Positions 1 to 10,520 of a stretch of 64,000 nucleotides of DNA are shown here, piece by piece. This DNA is from Tragulus kanchil (taxonomy: Eukaryota; Chordata; Mammalia; Artiodactyla; Tragulidae), in assembly GCA_022376925.1 (NCBI GenBank), contig JAIOJX010000004.1, positions 175,675,501-175,739,500 of the forward strand. Reading direction: 5' to 3'. The notes beneath the pieces were generated by a model that saw only the letters and a list, made by a program, of their open reading frames with translations, searched no databases and was not told the DNA's origin. Made by a program: the position numbers and the translations under genes. The stretch's first letter is position 1; each line of letters begins with the position of its first letter.

Positions 1-650
1 GGCCCGTGACCTTGCAGCCTCTGCTCCTGTGAGTGGGCCTCACGACCCCACCTCGCCTGCTGGGAGAAACATAGTCTGGACGTTGCACACGACGCCCCGG
101 CTGCTTCTCGGAGCCGGCAGCGGCTGGGGCAGATTCTGGAGTCAAGTCCACTCTGCCGGCCAGTGTCCACGTGATGACATTGGTCTGTGTGATGTTCTCT
201 GTGCCTTGGTTTCCTCGCTGGTCAGATCACTATAGTAGGAGGACAAACTGCATGCCCGGGGCAGTGGCGAGAACTCGAGGACGGGATCACCCAACGCTGG
301 CTCTTCCAGAAGGTGGGGCTCCCCCAGCAGGCCAGGCGCCGGGTGGAACTGTGGCGCCTGGGACAGGAGGGGTGCATCAGGCTGAGCACAGGGGGAGGAA
401 TAATTAAGGACTGAATAGAGAATCTCTCCTCTCTCTGCGTGGGACTCTCTGTGGCTCCCCACTGTCCAAAGGGAGGAAAGCTCCTCCGCGATCTGGGCCC
501 CAGGTCCCTCACACGGGGCCTCCAGCGCTCCTTGGCTCGCCGTCCTCTCAGCTGGACCACACGGCTGCTCTGGACTCAGCACCGAGGGGTACCCGCCATC
601 CCTTCCTTCTGGTACCGTGGCTGAATTCACCTGATCACCACACCAGCCCA
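1..650. other. No gene seen; faint MIR trace
   Basis: GC-rich sequence without a recognisable exon. A degraded + strand MIR-like text (a cctcagttt-type pyrimidine stretch degraded to cttggtttcctcgctgg) lies at about 190-270. Open frames here are short and overlap on both strands without recognisable domains. Confidence 0.5.
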
Positions 651-654
651 TGCA

Positions 655-770
655 GGGTTATCATCCCGGTTTTAGAGGCAAAAACAGAGACTTCAGGGGA
701 TAGGGTATCTTGCCGCAGGTGCCAGAGCCTGGACTGGAGTCGGGGGTTGGACTCCTGCACCATCCACGGA
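655..770 (-). repeat. MIR SINE relic
   Basis: Reads as the antisense MIR core: a run like ttttagaggcaaaaacagag, followed by degraded gcc-rich text and ggactggagtc, corresponding to the usual 'ttttacagatgaggaaactgag ... cagagccgggattc' arrangement. Old and diverged. Confidence 0.55.
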
Positions 771-956
771 GCCCCAGACCACCGACTCCGTTCGGCCTTC
801 CTCCTCCTGTTTCCCCTCTCATTGCTAAAGCCAGAGCACCTGCCTTTAGGCAGAACGTCCGTCCCACCTCTGTCTGCGGAGACTGTCCAGGCGTGCCACC
901 TTGACCAAGAGGTCCCAGGTCACCCTCTAGTCATGTGATCTGACGTCACCCTCCAG

Positions 957-1145
957 GCATCAGGTGGCCAACGTACTGGAGCTTCAACTTCAGCATCAGT
1001 CCTTCCAGTGACTATTCAGGGTTGATGGCCTTTAGGATCGCCTGGCTTGATCTCCTTGCTGTCCAAGGGGCTCTCAAGAGGCTTCGAAAGCGTCAGTTCT
1101 TCAGCGCTCAGCCTTCTCTGTGGTCCACCTGTCACATCCATGCAT
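957..1145 (-). repeat. BovB LINE 3'-region fragment
   Basis: Antisense BovB text: caggtggcca, gtactggagcttcaact, gcatcagtccttccagtga, ttgatctccttgctgtccaa, ggctctcaagag, ggtccacctgtcacatcca. The same words occur in the longer fragment at 61.7-61.9 kb. RTE-type BovB is a ruminant and squamate LINE, so it supports a ruminant origin. It is 5'-truncated and not coding. Confidence 0.85.
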
Positions 1146-1390
1146 GACTGTCGACCTCCTGCTACTCCTCCACGTGCAGTCCCACCTTAGAACCTTTGCG
1201 CTTGCTGTTCCGTCCCCCGAGCGTCTCCTTTGGTTTTTACCCGACTCCCTCTTTCACTTCAGAGATCTGATCAAAGGTCCGCTGCTCAGAGTGAATGTCG
1301 ACATGGAGAGCTGGGAAGTGGGTCAGGCTGGGGGACCCAGACATCTGCCTCCTGGGCTCATCTGTTAGCTGGGCCTTGGTTACCTAGTGA

Positions 1391-1507
1391 ATTGGGGGGC
1401 CATGCAGCTTGGCTTGTGGGAAACTTAGTTCCCTGACCAGGGATTGAACCTGGGCCCCCTGCAGTGGAAGTACAGAGTCCTAACCACTGGACCCCCAGGG
1501 ATTCCCC
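1391..1507 (-). repeat. CHR-type tRNA-derived SINE
   Basis: Antisense tRNA-Glu-derived SINE. The complement of the B box and flank is clear (ttccctgaccagggattgaa, cctgcagtggaag, cctaaccactgga, ccagggattccc). Short copy without an obvious tail. Confidence 0.85.
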
Positions 1508-1769
1508 CAGCAGCAGCTTCTTGAAAAGCACAGCCTTGTGGGCAGGCCCGGTCTCTTGCCACCCCTGACACGGGCCTCCGGGAGGAGAGCTCGCATTTCT
1601 CTTTGTGATAACCTCTCTGCCTAAATCACAGTCCCGCCAGGCTGCGCTGAGAGCCTCCCTGTCCTCCAGAGCTTCCTGGCTGCCGGCTAGGAAATGGCTC
1701 AATGCCAGGACCCAGAGAGCCGCAGACTGTCACTCCAATGGGCTCCGTCTCAGCGCTCCAGGCAGGTGG

Positions 1770-1915
1770 TGCTTGTGGAGCACCTCCTGTGTGCTAGAAA
1801 CTGCCCTGATCTTGGCTCAGCTCTTGAAGTGGGCCTGAGATCTCACGTCGCAGGAGTGAAAACCAAGGCTCCAGGAGAAGCAGCAGGTCGGCTGAGCCCC
1901 ATCAAAGCTGGGGTT
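1770..1915 (-). repeat. MIR SINE relic
   Basis: Contains the antisense MIR words gagcacctcctgtgtgcta and gtgaaaaccaaggctccaggag, matching the MIR 3' end and core in order. Diverged. Confidence 0.6.
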
Positions 1916-2539
1916 CTATCCCGGGCATGAGGGTTCTCTGTATCCTGCGTTCCCCCGGGGGGAGCCTTGGAGGGAGCGTTGGCTTCTCATTCCTGGAGTG
2001 TGATGGACTCTGGGCTGTGCAGGAGACAGATCTAGGCTCTGACTCTGTCCTCAGGTGTTAGCATGTTCTGTTCCCCCTGCTCACCGTGTTCTTCCTGGCA
2101 CAGGCCTCTCTTCCCCAGGTATCCCTCTGCCTCATCTTACCCTCTGTCTGAAGCAGGGCAGTGTCACCGCTGTTCAAATCCTGCCCTGTCCCCAATGAAC
2201 TTGGAACGGAGAAACAGGCGAGCAGGGAATGGCACGGCACGGGCAGAGGGCAGAGGTCAGAGGTTGTGAGCCAGCCTTTGCGAGCCACATCTGCGGGGAG
2301 AGTGGCGCCGGCAGGGGCGGGGAGGCCTGGGCTGGGCTGCCCTGTCCGCACGCTGGGGGCTTGGCCCAGGCTGGCCTCCGTGCCCGGCCTGCCCATTTCT
2401 TTCTCCTCCTGTCCAAGTCTTTGTGCCTTTAAGTCCTTGCTCGCTGGAGTTCCCGGTCATCGCTTCCTGAGCCACGCCCCTCAGCACCTCCTTCCCTCAG
2501 CCCTCTGCAGGGAGCAGCCAGTGACCCGGCTCAGGCAGG
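1916..2539. other. No gene seen (unique GC-rich DNA)
   Basis: No exon, SINE or LINE that I can name. Frames of up to 149 codons on both strands overlap each other and follow GC richness, so they are not called as genes. Confidence 0.4.
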
Positions 2540-2720
2540 CGTGTGGCCTGAGTGAGTGCGTGTGGCGGTCAGGTCCTCATGGCCTGGCTCTGCCCTCGCC
2601 CACTGAGTGACCGCAGACGAGCGCCTTCCCGTCTCTGTTTTCTTCTCTGTAGGATGACAGGAGCCGCCCCTAAGTCGCAGGTTCTCCAGGGGATTAAAGG
2701 AGGTCGGGCTTACAAGGCAG
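2540..2720 (+). repeat. MIR SINE relic
   Basis: Sense MIR order: actgagtgaccgcagacgag (ctgtgtgaccttgggcaag in the family), then cttcccgtctctgttttctt and ctgtaggatgacagg, then ggggattaaagg. Old copy. Confidence 0.65.
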
Positions 2721-2934
2721 CAAACCACGCCGCCTCCGAAAGTCAGCCAGATGGGACATGCACGTCCGTGCACACCATGATTAGCATCTGTGAGTCTCTT
2801 GAGGGCAGGCCCTGGTGTCTGGTGTCCTGCTCACGGCAAGGCAGAGGCGGGGAGGGGGCTTGGAGACGACTTCTAGAACACATGGGCAGCCTGTGCCCCC
2901 GAGCACATGTGAGCTCTGATAAAACCACCCGTAA

Positions 2935-3107
2935 CCTAAATCATGACCATGTGTTGACTGCCTGTGTCGCCTTGTTTCGTCCTGACTACCCTTCAATGTG
3001 GGAATTGTTAGACCCACTTGACAGATAATATAATTGAGGCTTAGAGAGTTTAGGCCTGAAACTCAGAGAGTGAGCAGTTGAGCTGAGTTTCACATCTGAA
3101 TCCAGCT
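2935..3107 (-). repeat. MIR SINE relic (copy at 4073-4245)
   Basis: Antisense MIR: gggaattgttagacccactt, gacagataatataattgagg, then a degraded form of cagagaggttaagt. The second copy at offset 1138 is part of tandem duplication 1. Confidence 0.7.
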
Positions 3108-3215
3108 ATGTGTGTTTGTGCTCATCAGGTCTGGCTCCTTGAAACTCCATGGACTGTATGTGGCCTGCAGGCTTCTCTGTCCACGGAATTCTGCAGGCAA
3201 GGATACCTGAGTGTT
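3108..3215 (-). repeat. Diverged Bov-A type SINE fragment (copy at 4246-4353)
   Basis: Reads like an old antisense Bov-A unit: gtgctcatcaggtctggctc, actccatggactgtatgtgg, ggcttctctgtccacggaat, ggcaaggatacctgagtg. More diverged than the other Bov-tA copies in the window. Confidence 0.65.
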
Positions 3216-3669
3216 TTCTTGCTCTGTCGTCCTGCTAAGCCCTTTGCTGAATAATCTGGACGCCTCCTTCTCTCCCTTCTGGGCGCCCTTCCCCATCATC
3301 AGGGAGTCACTGGAGTGAAGGCATGAGGATTTGGGGAGCCATGGTGAGCTGTCTGCCCACGAGTCCTGTGTCTTATGTCACACGCACATACATTCATACA
3401 TGCACACGCACACGCTTGTCTCCGCCACGTCTCTGCAGCCGTGTCCGTGTAGAGTCTCTGTGAAGCACCTGAGTTGAGCTGTCTCTCTGCTCGTCGACTT
3501 GTTGGCCTCCGTCCCCGGGCTGGGTTCCCTGGCATTCCCATCGGCTCATCATTCCTGGGTTGGACGGGGCTTGAGGACTCCCACCCCAGGTTCAGTGTCC
3601 CCAGGGCGGTGGGGGTGGCAAGGAAAGAAGCAGCACACTCCGCCCAGTCTCAGCCCCGCCCCAGGGAAG

Positions 3670-3870
3670 CCTGGGACCTGGCTGGGGGCCCTGGGCAGCT
3701 CACACGACCTCTCTGAGCTCCAGCTCCCTCACTGGCCCGGTGACCCTCCAGCTCCCTCCACTCTGTCTCCTCAGCTAGGCCAGACTTGTGGCTCAAAAAG
3801 GGCGGTGGAAAAGAAAAAGTAGGAAAAAAAAAAAGATCAATACAAAAAAAAAAAAGACAGTGGACGTGGA
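3670..3870. repeat. MIR trace and A-rich tract (copy at 4808-5008)
   Basis: A weak sense MIR trace (cgacctctctgagctccagc) is followed by two A-runs at about 3826-3835 and 3845-3855 separated by gatcaatac. The A-rich stretch may be the tail of an old retroposon. The whole block is duplicated at offset 1138. Confidence 0.4.
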
Positions 3871-3887
3871 GGATTCCAGGGGAAGAG

Positions 3888-4078
3888 TGTGTGTGTGCTC
3901 AGTTGCTCAGTTGTGTCCGACTCTGTGCACCCCCCTTGACTGTAGCCCGCCAGGCTCCTCTGGCCATGGCAAGAATACTGGAGTGAAGAGCCATTTCCGC
4001 CTCCGGGGATCTTCCTGACGCAGGGATCGAACCCGTGTCTCCTGCAATGGCAGGCGGGTTCTTTACCACGGAGGCACC
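3888..4078 (-). repeat. Bov-tA SINE (complete copy at 5026-5222)
   Basis: Antisense Bov-tA: gctcagttgctcagttgtgt, ccgactctgtgcacc, gactgtagcccgccaggctc, caagaatactggagtgaag, gggatcgaacccgtgtctcc, ttctttaccacggaggcacc. The first copy is cut at the duplication junction; the second is complete. Confidence 0.92.
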
Positions 4079-5471
4079 TCATGACCATGTGTTGACTGCC
4101 TGTGTCGCCTTGTTTCGTCCTGACTACCCTTCAATGTGGGAATTGTTAGACCCACTTGACAGATAATATAATTGAGGCTTAGAGAGTTTAGGCCTGAAAC
4201 TCAGAGAGTGAGCAGTTGAGCTGAGTTTCACATCTGAATCCAGCTATGTGTGTTTGTGCTCATCAGGTCTGGCTCCTTGAAACTCCATGGACTGTATGTG
4301 GCCTGCAGGCTTCTCTGTCCACGGAATTCTGCAGGCAAGGATACCTGAGTGTTTTCTTGCTCTGTCGTCCTGCTAAGCCCTTTGCTGAATAATCTGGACG
4401 CCTCCTTCTCTCCCTTCTGGGCGCCCTTCCCCATCATCAGGGAGTCACTGGAGTGAAGGCATGAGGATTTGGGGAGCCATGGTGAGCTGTCTGCCCACGA
4501 GTCCTGTGTCTTATGTCACACGCACATACATTCATACATGCACACGCACACGCTTGTCTCCGCCACGTCTCTGCAGCCGTGTCCGTGTAGAGTCTCTGTG
4601 AAGCACCTGAGTTGAGCTGTCTCTCTGCTCGTCGACTTGTTGGCCTCCGTCCCCGGGCTGGGTTCCCTGGCATTCCCATCGGCTCATCATTCCTGGGTTG
4701 GACGGGGCTTGAGGACTCCCACCCCAGGTTCAGTGTCCCCAGGGCGGTGGGGGTGGCAAGGAAAGAAGCAGCACACTCCGCCCAGTCTCAGCCCCGCCCC
4801 AGGGAAGCCTGGGACCTGGCTGGGGGCCCTGGGCAGCTCACACGACCTCTCTGAGCTCCAGCTCCCTCACTGGCCCGGTGACCCTCCAGCTCCCTCCACT
4901 CTGTCTCCTCAGCTAGGCCAGACTTGTGGCTCAAAAAGGGCGGTGGAAAAGAAAAAGTAGGAAAAAAAAAAAGATCAATACAAAAAAAAAAAAGACAGTG
5001 GACGTGGAGGATTCCAGGGGAAGAGTGTGTGTGTGCTCAGTTGCTCAGTTGTGTCCGACTCTGTGCACCCCCCTTGACTGTAGCCCGCCAGGCTCCTCTG
5101 GCCATGGCAAGAATACTGGAGTGAAGAGCCATTTCCGCCTCCGGGGATCTTCCTGACGCAGGGATCGAACCCGTGTCTCCTGCAATGGCAGGCGGGTTCT
5201 TTACCACGGAGGCACCTGGGAAATTCCAAAGGGAAAGAACAGGAGAGGGTAAAGTGGTGGCTGGGGGTGGTGTTCAGAGGGGTCTCCGCTGCTGGGGTCC
5301 ATCTGAGCTCACTGGGGAAGGGCCTCCGTAAACCATGAGTGGTTCAGAACCAAGTGGGGGCTGGCCATCCCTGAATCATCTCCCCTGGAACGCAAATCCG
5401 GGAGCCCCTCCCCCAGAGGCCCTCACCTCAGCAGCCTCAGAGAGCGGGTGGGCAGCCCTCAGGCAGGCGAG

Positions 5472-5684
5472 GGGCTCTGTGTGCTGAGTCGTTTCAGTCC
5501 CGTCCCGCTCCATGCAGCCCTGTGCATTCCGGCGTCTCTGTCTGTGAGATTCTCCAGGCGAGAATATTGGACAGAGTTGCCATACCCTCCTCCAAGGGAT
5601 CTTCTGGACCCAGGGATCGAGCTGGACTTTCTTAAGCCCCCTACATTGGCAGACAGGTTCTTGTACTCCTAGCGCGCCACGAAG
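5472..5684 (-). repeat. Bov-tA SINE, diverged
   Basis: Antisense Bov-tA with more substitutions: gtgctgagtcgtttcagtcc, gagattctccaggcgagaat, ggatcttctggacccaggga, cattggcagacaggttcttg. Confidence 0.85.
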
Positions 5685-5887
5685 GGTTTTGGGGCTCTTC
5701 AAAGTGGCCATGTGTGGGCTAGAGCTGCCGGAAGCCAGGGGGCAAAGATTGCGATGGGGCCAGGGGGACCAGCGTGGGGGTGGAGCCTCAGGCAGGCCAG
5801 CTCCGCGAGGAGCAAGCCTGGACTCTGGGGAGCTCCACTCATTTGTTCTTTCGTTCTTTCATTTTGCACATTTAAAAAATATGTTTG

Positions 5888-6066
5888 TTTTTAATTTGAT
5901 GCAGTGGCTCTTACCTGCGGCACGCAGGATCCTCCATGTTTGTTGTGGCACGCGGGACTCTTAGTTGTGGCATGTGGGATCCAGTTTCCAGACCAGGGAC
6001 GGAGCCCACAGTCCCCTGCATCGGACCCCTGTCGAGTCCGAACCACTGGACCACCAGGGCAGGCCC
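5888..6066 (-). repeat. CHR-type SINE
   Basis: Antisense CHR text: tgtggcacgcgggactctta, gcatgtgggatccagtttcc, gaccagggacggagcccac, ccgaaccactggaccaccag. Two degenerate 'ttgtggc..c.cgggac' modules are visible, as expected for longer CHR members. Confidence 0.85.
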
Positions 6067-6171
6067 CTGCTCATGTTTGTTGAGCACCTCACTTGTGCCC
6101 TGCAGACCTCGTGCTCAGTGCTGGGCCAGGGGCAGCGGGCAAGACCCCTGCCCTCATGAGGATCACTTTCT

Positions 6172-6514
6172 TTCTTTTTTTTTTTTTAAATGGATTTCCC
6201 TTTTTTTCTTTCTCTCTTTCTTTTTTGGGGTTGTGGGGTGGGGAGGGGGGGGCGGGCCACTTCTAATCGTCTTTTCATTTGTCTATTTTCATTCATCTTT
6301 GTTCTTTGGTCCGTGTGGGCCTCCCATCGCAGTGGCCTCTGTTGTCACAGAGCACCGGCTCTGGGTGCATGCACTCCAGAGCTCCGGCTCGGTAATTGGA
6401 CACATAGGTCCAGCTGCTCCATGGCACGTGGGATCTTCCCAGGCCAGGGATTGAACCGGCGCCCCTTGCACTGCAAGGCGGTGTCCTTTCCCACTGGACC
6501 ACCAGGGAAGCCCC
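6172..6514 (-). repeat. CHR-type SINE with 12-bp target-site duplication
   Basis: Bounded by a perfect direct repeat ggatcactttct at 6160-6171 and 6515-6526. Between them lie a pyrimidine-rich tail (6172-6230), a G-rich stretch and an antisense CHR body: gcctctgttgtcacagagca, cggctctgggtgcatgcact, tggcacgtgggatcttccca, ccactggaccaccagggaag. The TSD marks retrotransposition into the ancient repeat. Confidence 0.93.
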
Positions 6515-6560
6515 GGATCACTTTCTAATGGAGAAATAATAGACCGAAAATAGAATAATG

Positions 6561-6856
6561 AAGGCCTTCCCTGGTGGTTCAGTGGTTAAGAATCCGCCTA
6601 CCAGTGCAGGGGACACGGGTTCGATTCCTGGTCCGGGAAGATCCCACATGCTGTGGGCCACCTGAGGCTGTGTGCCATAACTGTTGAGCCTGTACTCTGG
6701 AGCCTGAAAGCCACAGCCACAGATGCCTGCGTGCCCCAGAGCCCGTGCTCCACAACAAAAGAAGCCACTGCAACGAGAAGTCCGTGCACTACAATCAGAA
6801 GGGAGGCCCACTCACCACAACTAGAGAAGACCTAGCCCAGCTATAAATAAATAAGG
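6561..6856 (+). repeat. CHR-type SINE, full length
   Basis: Sense tRNA-Glu-derived head (ccttccctggtggttcagtg, ttaagaatccgcctaccagt, gggttcgattcctggtccgg), then the tandem 'cacaact/ agcctg' modules, ending in an ataaataaataa tail. It faces the antisense CHR at 6172-6514 only about 46 bp away. Confidence 0.93.
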
Positions 6857-6920
6857 TACTAAAACATTTCTCAAAAAGTAAAAATAAAACATGTGGTCCA
6901 GAGTGATAAGTGCTAAAAAG

Positions 6921-9222
6921 AAAAATGAAACAGGAAAGGGAAACAAGGGGTGGATGTCTTTTTCATGTATAAATAAGGCATCCAGGAAGGTCTAATTGAG
7001 AAAGTGACATTTGAGCAGAGATGGCAAGGAGGTGAGGAGGTGAGTCAGATGGCTCTCTGGGGGAGCGTGTTCCAGCCAGAGGGATCAGCCAGGGCAAAGG
7101 CCCGGCGCGGGGAGCGTGCCTGGCACTGCCGAGGAGCAGCAAGGAGGCCCGCGTGGCTGGAGGGGAGGGAGGGGGGGGGAGGCGATAGCAGATGAGCTCA
7201 GAGAGGAAATGGGGGCCAGATGGCGAGGCCGCCTGGACTCACCATTTAAAAGGATCCCTCTGGCTGCTGAGTGGAGAATCGAATGGGGGAGGGGCAAGGG
7301 CAGCACCAGGGAGACGGATAGGAGGCTGTTGAAAATAATCTAACAGGGTTTGCTGATGGACTGGATGTGGGAGAGAGAGGAGAGCACGCATGAGCGGGCA
7401 GTGGGATCCAGGATGGCTCCAGAGGGTTCTGGTGGAATGGCTGGAAAGGCGGGCTGGGCCCAGAGCTTGGCAGAGGCCAGAGACGCCGCGAGGGGTTGGG
7501 GTGGCTGATCCCCACACAGTCAGAGGCCCGTGGCCAAGAGGGGTCTCTGGCTTGGCAGCCCCTGGGGGATTACAAAACTGGAGATTTATGTGCCCTTGGG
7601 GGCTACATGGATCCCAGCTCAACCCTAGGAAGGGTCACCCTCCCTGCGCTCTGGCCTGGTGGCTGGGCCTAAGGTGGTCCATGGCCAACATGAAGCCTGT
7701 CCACGTATCCTTCCTGGCCATCCACCGCCCGCTGCGCTTACCCGCCCGCCTCCCTGCCCACCTCCATCCTTCCTCCCGCCCGTCCAGCCCCACCTCAGCA
7801 CCCCAACTGCCGGGTGCGGTCCCGGGCCCTGGGGCTGTGACCGCGAGCCCAGCCGACAGCTCTCGGCTCTGGTGGACTGGCATCTCACGTCCAGGCCTGA
7901 TACAGCTTCTCCATGGGCAGGATAAGACCACGGCATCCTCGTAACTTCTTTCCAACCGACAGTCACCCAGCAAGTTTGTGACTGCATGCCATCTGACTGC
8001 TAAACATTTCTAAGTCATTTCATACAAAGTCACCATCACTAAACAAACTTTGTTCAAATCATGCCTCTGGTTTGGGTTACAGAAAAAATGAAACAGGAAA
8101 GGAAACAAGGGGTGGATGTCTTTTCATGTATAAATAAGGCATCCAGATTTGGATCTTAGCTCAGGAGGTGAGGAGGTGAGTCAGATGGCTCTCTGGGGGA
8201 GCGTGTTCCAGCCAGAGGGATCAGCCAGGGCAAAGGCCCGGCGCGGGGAGCGTGCCTGGCACTGCCGAGGAGCAGCAAGGAGGCCCGCGTGGCTGGAGGG
8301 GAGGGAGGGAGGGGGAGGCGATAGCAGATGAGCTCAGAGAGGAAATGGGGGCCAGATGGCGAGGCCGCCTGGACTCACCATTTAAAAGGATCCCTCTGGC
8401 TGCTGAGTGGAGAATCGAATGGGGGAGGGGCAAGGGCAGCACCAGGGAGACGGATAGGAGGCTGTTGAAAATAATCTAACAGGGTTTGCTGATGGACTGG
8501 ATGTGGGAGAGAGAGGAGAGCACGCATGAGCGGGCAGTGGGATCCAGGATGGCTCCAGAGGGTTCTGGTGGAATGGCTGGAAAGGCGGGCTGGGCCCAGA
8601 GCTTGGCAGAGGCCAGAGACGCCGCGAGGGGTTGGGGTGGCTGATCCCCACACAGTCAGAGGCCCGTGGCCAAGAGGGGTCTCTGGCTTGGCAGCCCCTG
8701 GGGGATTACAAAACTGGAGATTTATGTGCCCTTGGGGGCTACATGGATCCCAGCTCAACCCTAGGAAGGGTCACCCTCCCTGCGCTCTGGCCTGGTGGCT
8801 GGGCCTAAGGTGGTCCATGGCCAACATGAAGCCTGTCCACGTATCCTTCCTGGCCATCCACCGCCCGCTGCGCTTACCCGCCCGCCTCCCTGCCCACCCT
8901 CCATCCTTCCTCCCGCCCGTCCAGCCCCACCTCAGCACCCCAACTGCCGGGTGCGGTCCCGGGCCCTGGGGCTGTGACCGCGAGCCCAGCCGACAGCTCT
9001 CGGCTCTGGTGGACTGGCATCTCACGTCCAGGCCTGATACAGCTTCTCCATGGGCAGGATAAGACCACGGCATCCTCGTAACTTCTTTCCAACCGACAGT
9101 CACCCAGCAAGTTTGTGACTGCATGCCATCTGACTGCTAAACATTTCTAAGTCATTTCATACAAAGTCACCATCACTAAACAAACTTTGTTCAAATCATG
9201 CCTCCTGGTTTGGGTTACAGAA
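6921..9222. repeat. Tandem duplication 2, unit about 1.14-1.16 kb x2
   Basis: Copy 1 is 6921-8083 and copy 2 is 8084-9222. The offset is 1163 at the first bases, dropping to 1136 by 7085/8221. The start of copy 2 is damaged: agggaaac becomes aggaaac, cttttt becomes ctttt, and a stretch of about 45 bp (6976-7023) is replaced by a shorter garbled one (8148-8160). Beyond that the copies match closely, with short homopolymer differences (for example at 7165-7178 versus 8301-8314, and 7761 versus 8897). Confidence 0.93.
7481..8083. other. No gene seen (copy at 8617-9222)
   Basis: Unique-looking DNA inside duplication 2. It contains a C-rich stretch at 7735-7800 and an AT-richer tail (tttcatacaaagtcaccatc). 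The 184-codon + strand frame through here is broken in the second copy by a one-base change in a CCNCC run, so it is not a constrained gene. Confidence 0.5.
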
Positions 9223-9734
9223 AAGACTAGCAAAATTGAGGGCTCCGTGCTGCCAAGACTCAGGGGTGGGAGGGTCCCAGGGAGGTGGTCTTTATACCCA
9301 GGCCCAGAGTGGGAGAGGCATTTGGGGGGGACGCACAGCATACCCAAACACACAGGGTGCGTGGAGTGGGGTGGGGATGGGGCGGAGACTGCAAACCCGG
9401 TGGGCTGGCCGTGGCGGGGCTCATAGGCTCTGGTGCAGAATCTGGCCTTTGTTCTGAGGGCAGTTGGGGAGCACTGGAGCTGAGGAACGACCCACCCTGT
9501 GCTGGAGGCGCCACGGAGGACGAATGAGAAAAGGCGAATGGTTTGCATCAGGGAGACCAGTGAGCAGGCTGGGACCTTGATCCGCAGGGATGCTGCGACC
9601 TGACCCAGGAGAGGGAGGGGTCAGAGGCGTGGACTAGGAACAGAGGCAACTGCAGATCTGGTAAACAGGGGTGGCCCTGCTTCCCGGGGATCCCGCAATC
9701 ATCATTTCCGCTAACGTCGCTCCAGACAGGCTCC
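9223..9734. other. No gene seen (unique GC-rich DNA)
   Basis: No recognisable repeat or exon apart from a degraded repeat-like text at 9420-9660. Overlapping short frames lie on both strands. Confidence 0.4.
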
Positions 9735-9914
9735 TGCAGCACGGCCCCACCTTGGGAAAGTCCGTATCCTCACCCAGTCCTCTGGGCCCCCAGTACCCGG
9801 CGCCACCCTGGACCCCGGCTCCCCTGCGTGGGTGCCACTTTGAGACTGGCTCCCCAGGCTTCCCCAGCTGTATCCTACAGCCTCGGGCTGGGCCCTGCCT
9901 CTTCGGGCCTGGAT

Positions 9915-10180
9915 TAAAGGCCATGGCTTCCTCCCGACCTTAGACCTCCGGCCTTGTCCCGCTGGGCCATCCCCTGCAGAATAACCACAGGGATCTTTCT
10001 AGAACGTGAGTCTGGCAAGGCCACCTCCTCCTCCTGGGTTTCTCGCGGCCCTGAGGAAGCCCGCTCAGCACAGGCCCTCCTTACCGCCTGCTCCCCTTGC
10101 CGCAGCCGATGCTTCCCAACACATCTGGCCTCAGACTGACGTGCTCGTTCCTGCTTCACTCGCTGGCTAGGGCTTACTGT
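9915..10180 (+). repeat. L2 LINE 3'-region relic (copy at 11005-11268)
   Basis: Sense L2 words in order: aaggccatggcttcctcc, ccttgtcccgctgggccatc, aaccacagggatctttctag, gaacgtgagtctggcaaggc, ggcctcagactgacgtgctc. Old and not coding. Confidence 0.6.
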
Positions 10181-10282
10181 GCACCCACCCCGTGCGGGCA
10201 CCTTGCTGGCACTGAAGGTTGGGCACTGTGTGAGAGAAGAGAAACTCAGTCACGGAGTCTGGGAACACTTAAGGGCTCTCTA

Positions 10283-10520
10283 GGGCTTCCCACGTGGTGC
10301 TATGGGTAAAGAACCTGCCTGGCAATGCAAGAGAGGTAAGAGATGGGGGGTCGGTCCCTGAGTGGGGAAGATCCCCTGGAGGAGGTCACAGCAACTCTTT
10401 CCAGTGTTATTGCCTGGAGCATCCCACGGGCAGAGGAGCCTGGCAGGCTATGGTCCATCGGGTCGCCAAGGGTCATACAGGACTGAAGTGACTTAGCACA
10501 CACACACACACACGCACACA
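10283..10520 (+). repeat. Bov-tA SINE with CA-repeat tail (copy at 11373-11610)
   Basis: Sense Bov-tA: gggcttcccacgtggtgcta, taaagaacctgcctggcaat, ggaagatcccctggaggagg, ggcagaggagcctggcaggc, gactgaagtgacttagcaca, then a (CA)n run. CA tails are a common fate of Bov-tA copies. Confidence 0.92.

Larger units (their letters stand above)
2941..5216. repeat. Tandem duplication 1, unit 1138 bp x2
   Basis: Positions 2941-4078 are repeated at 4079-5216 with a constant offset of 1138 and no difference noticed. The unit starts inside a MIR and ends inside a Bov-tA SINE, so the boundaries have no biological logic. The second copy runs cleanly into flanking DNA (gaggcacctgggaaattcc), completing the SINE that the first copy cuts off. 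Most likely an assembly duplication. Confidence 0.95.
6067..7480. repeat. Ancient interspersed repeat split by two SINEs (partly copied at 8084-8616)
   Basis: Pieces at 6067-6171, 6515-6560 and 6857-7480 form one old mammalian element: a cctcatgag text, then aataatagaccgaaaatag, then gtgataagtgctaaaaag, then gacatttgagcag, ggatccctctggctgctgag and tttgctgatggactggatgt. I know this text as a common old mammalian repeat but cannot name its family with confidence (L1M- or L2-type 3' end). Two CHR SINEs interrupt it. Its second half is copied by tandem duplication 2. Confidence 0.55.

Noticed and set aside
6561..6660. tRNA gene from A and B box sequences
   Set aside because: The tRNA-like head belongs to a CHR SINE with SINE body and tail. 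The same applies to every Bov-tA head in the window.
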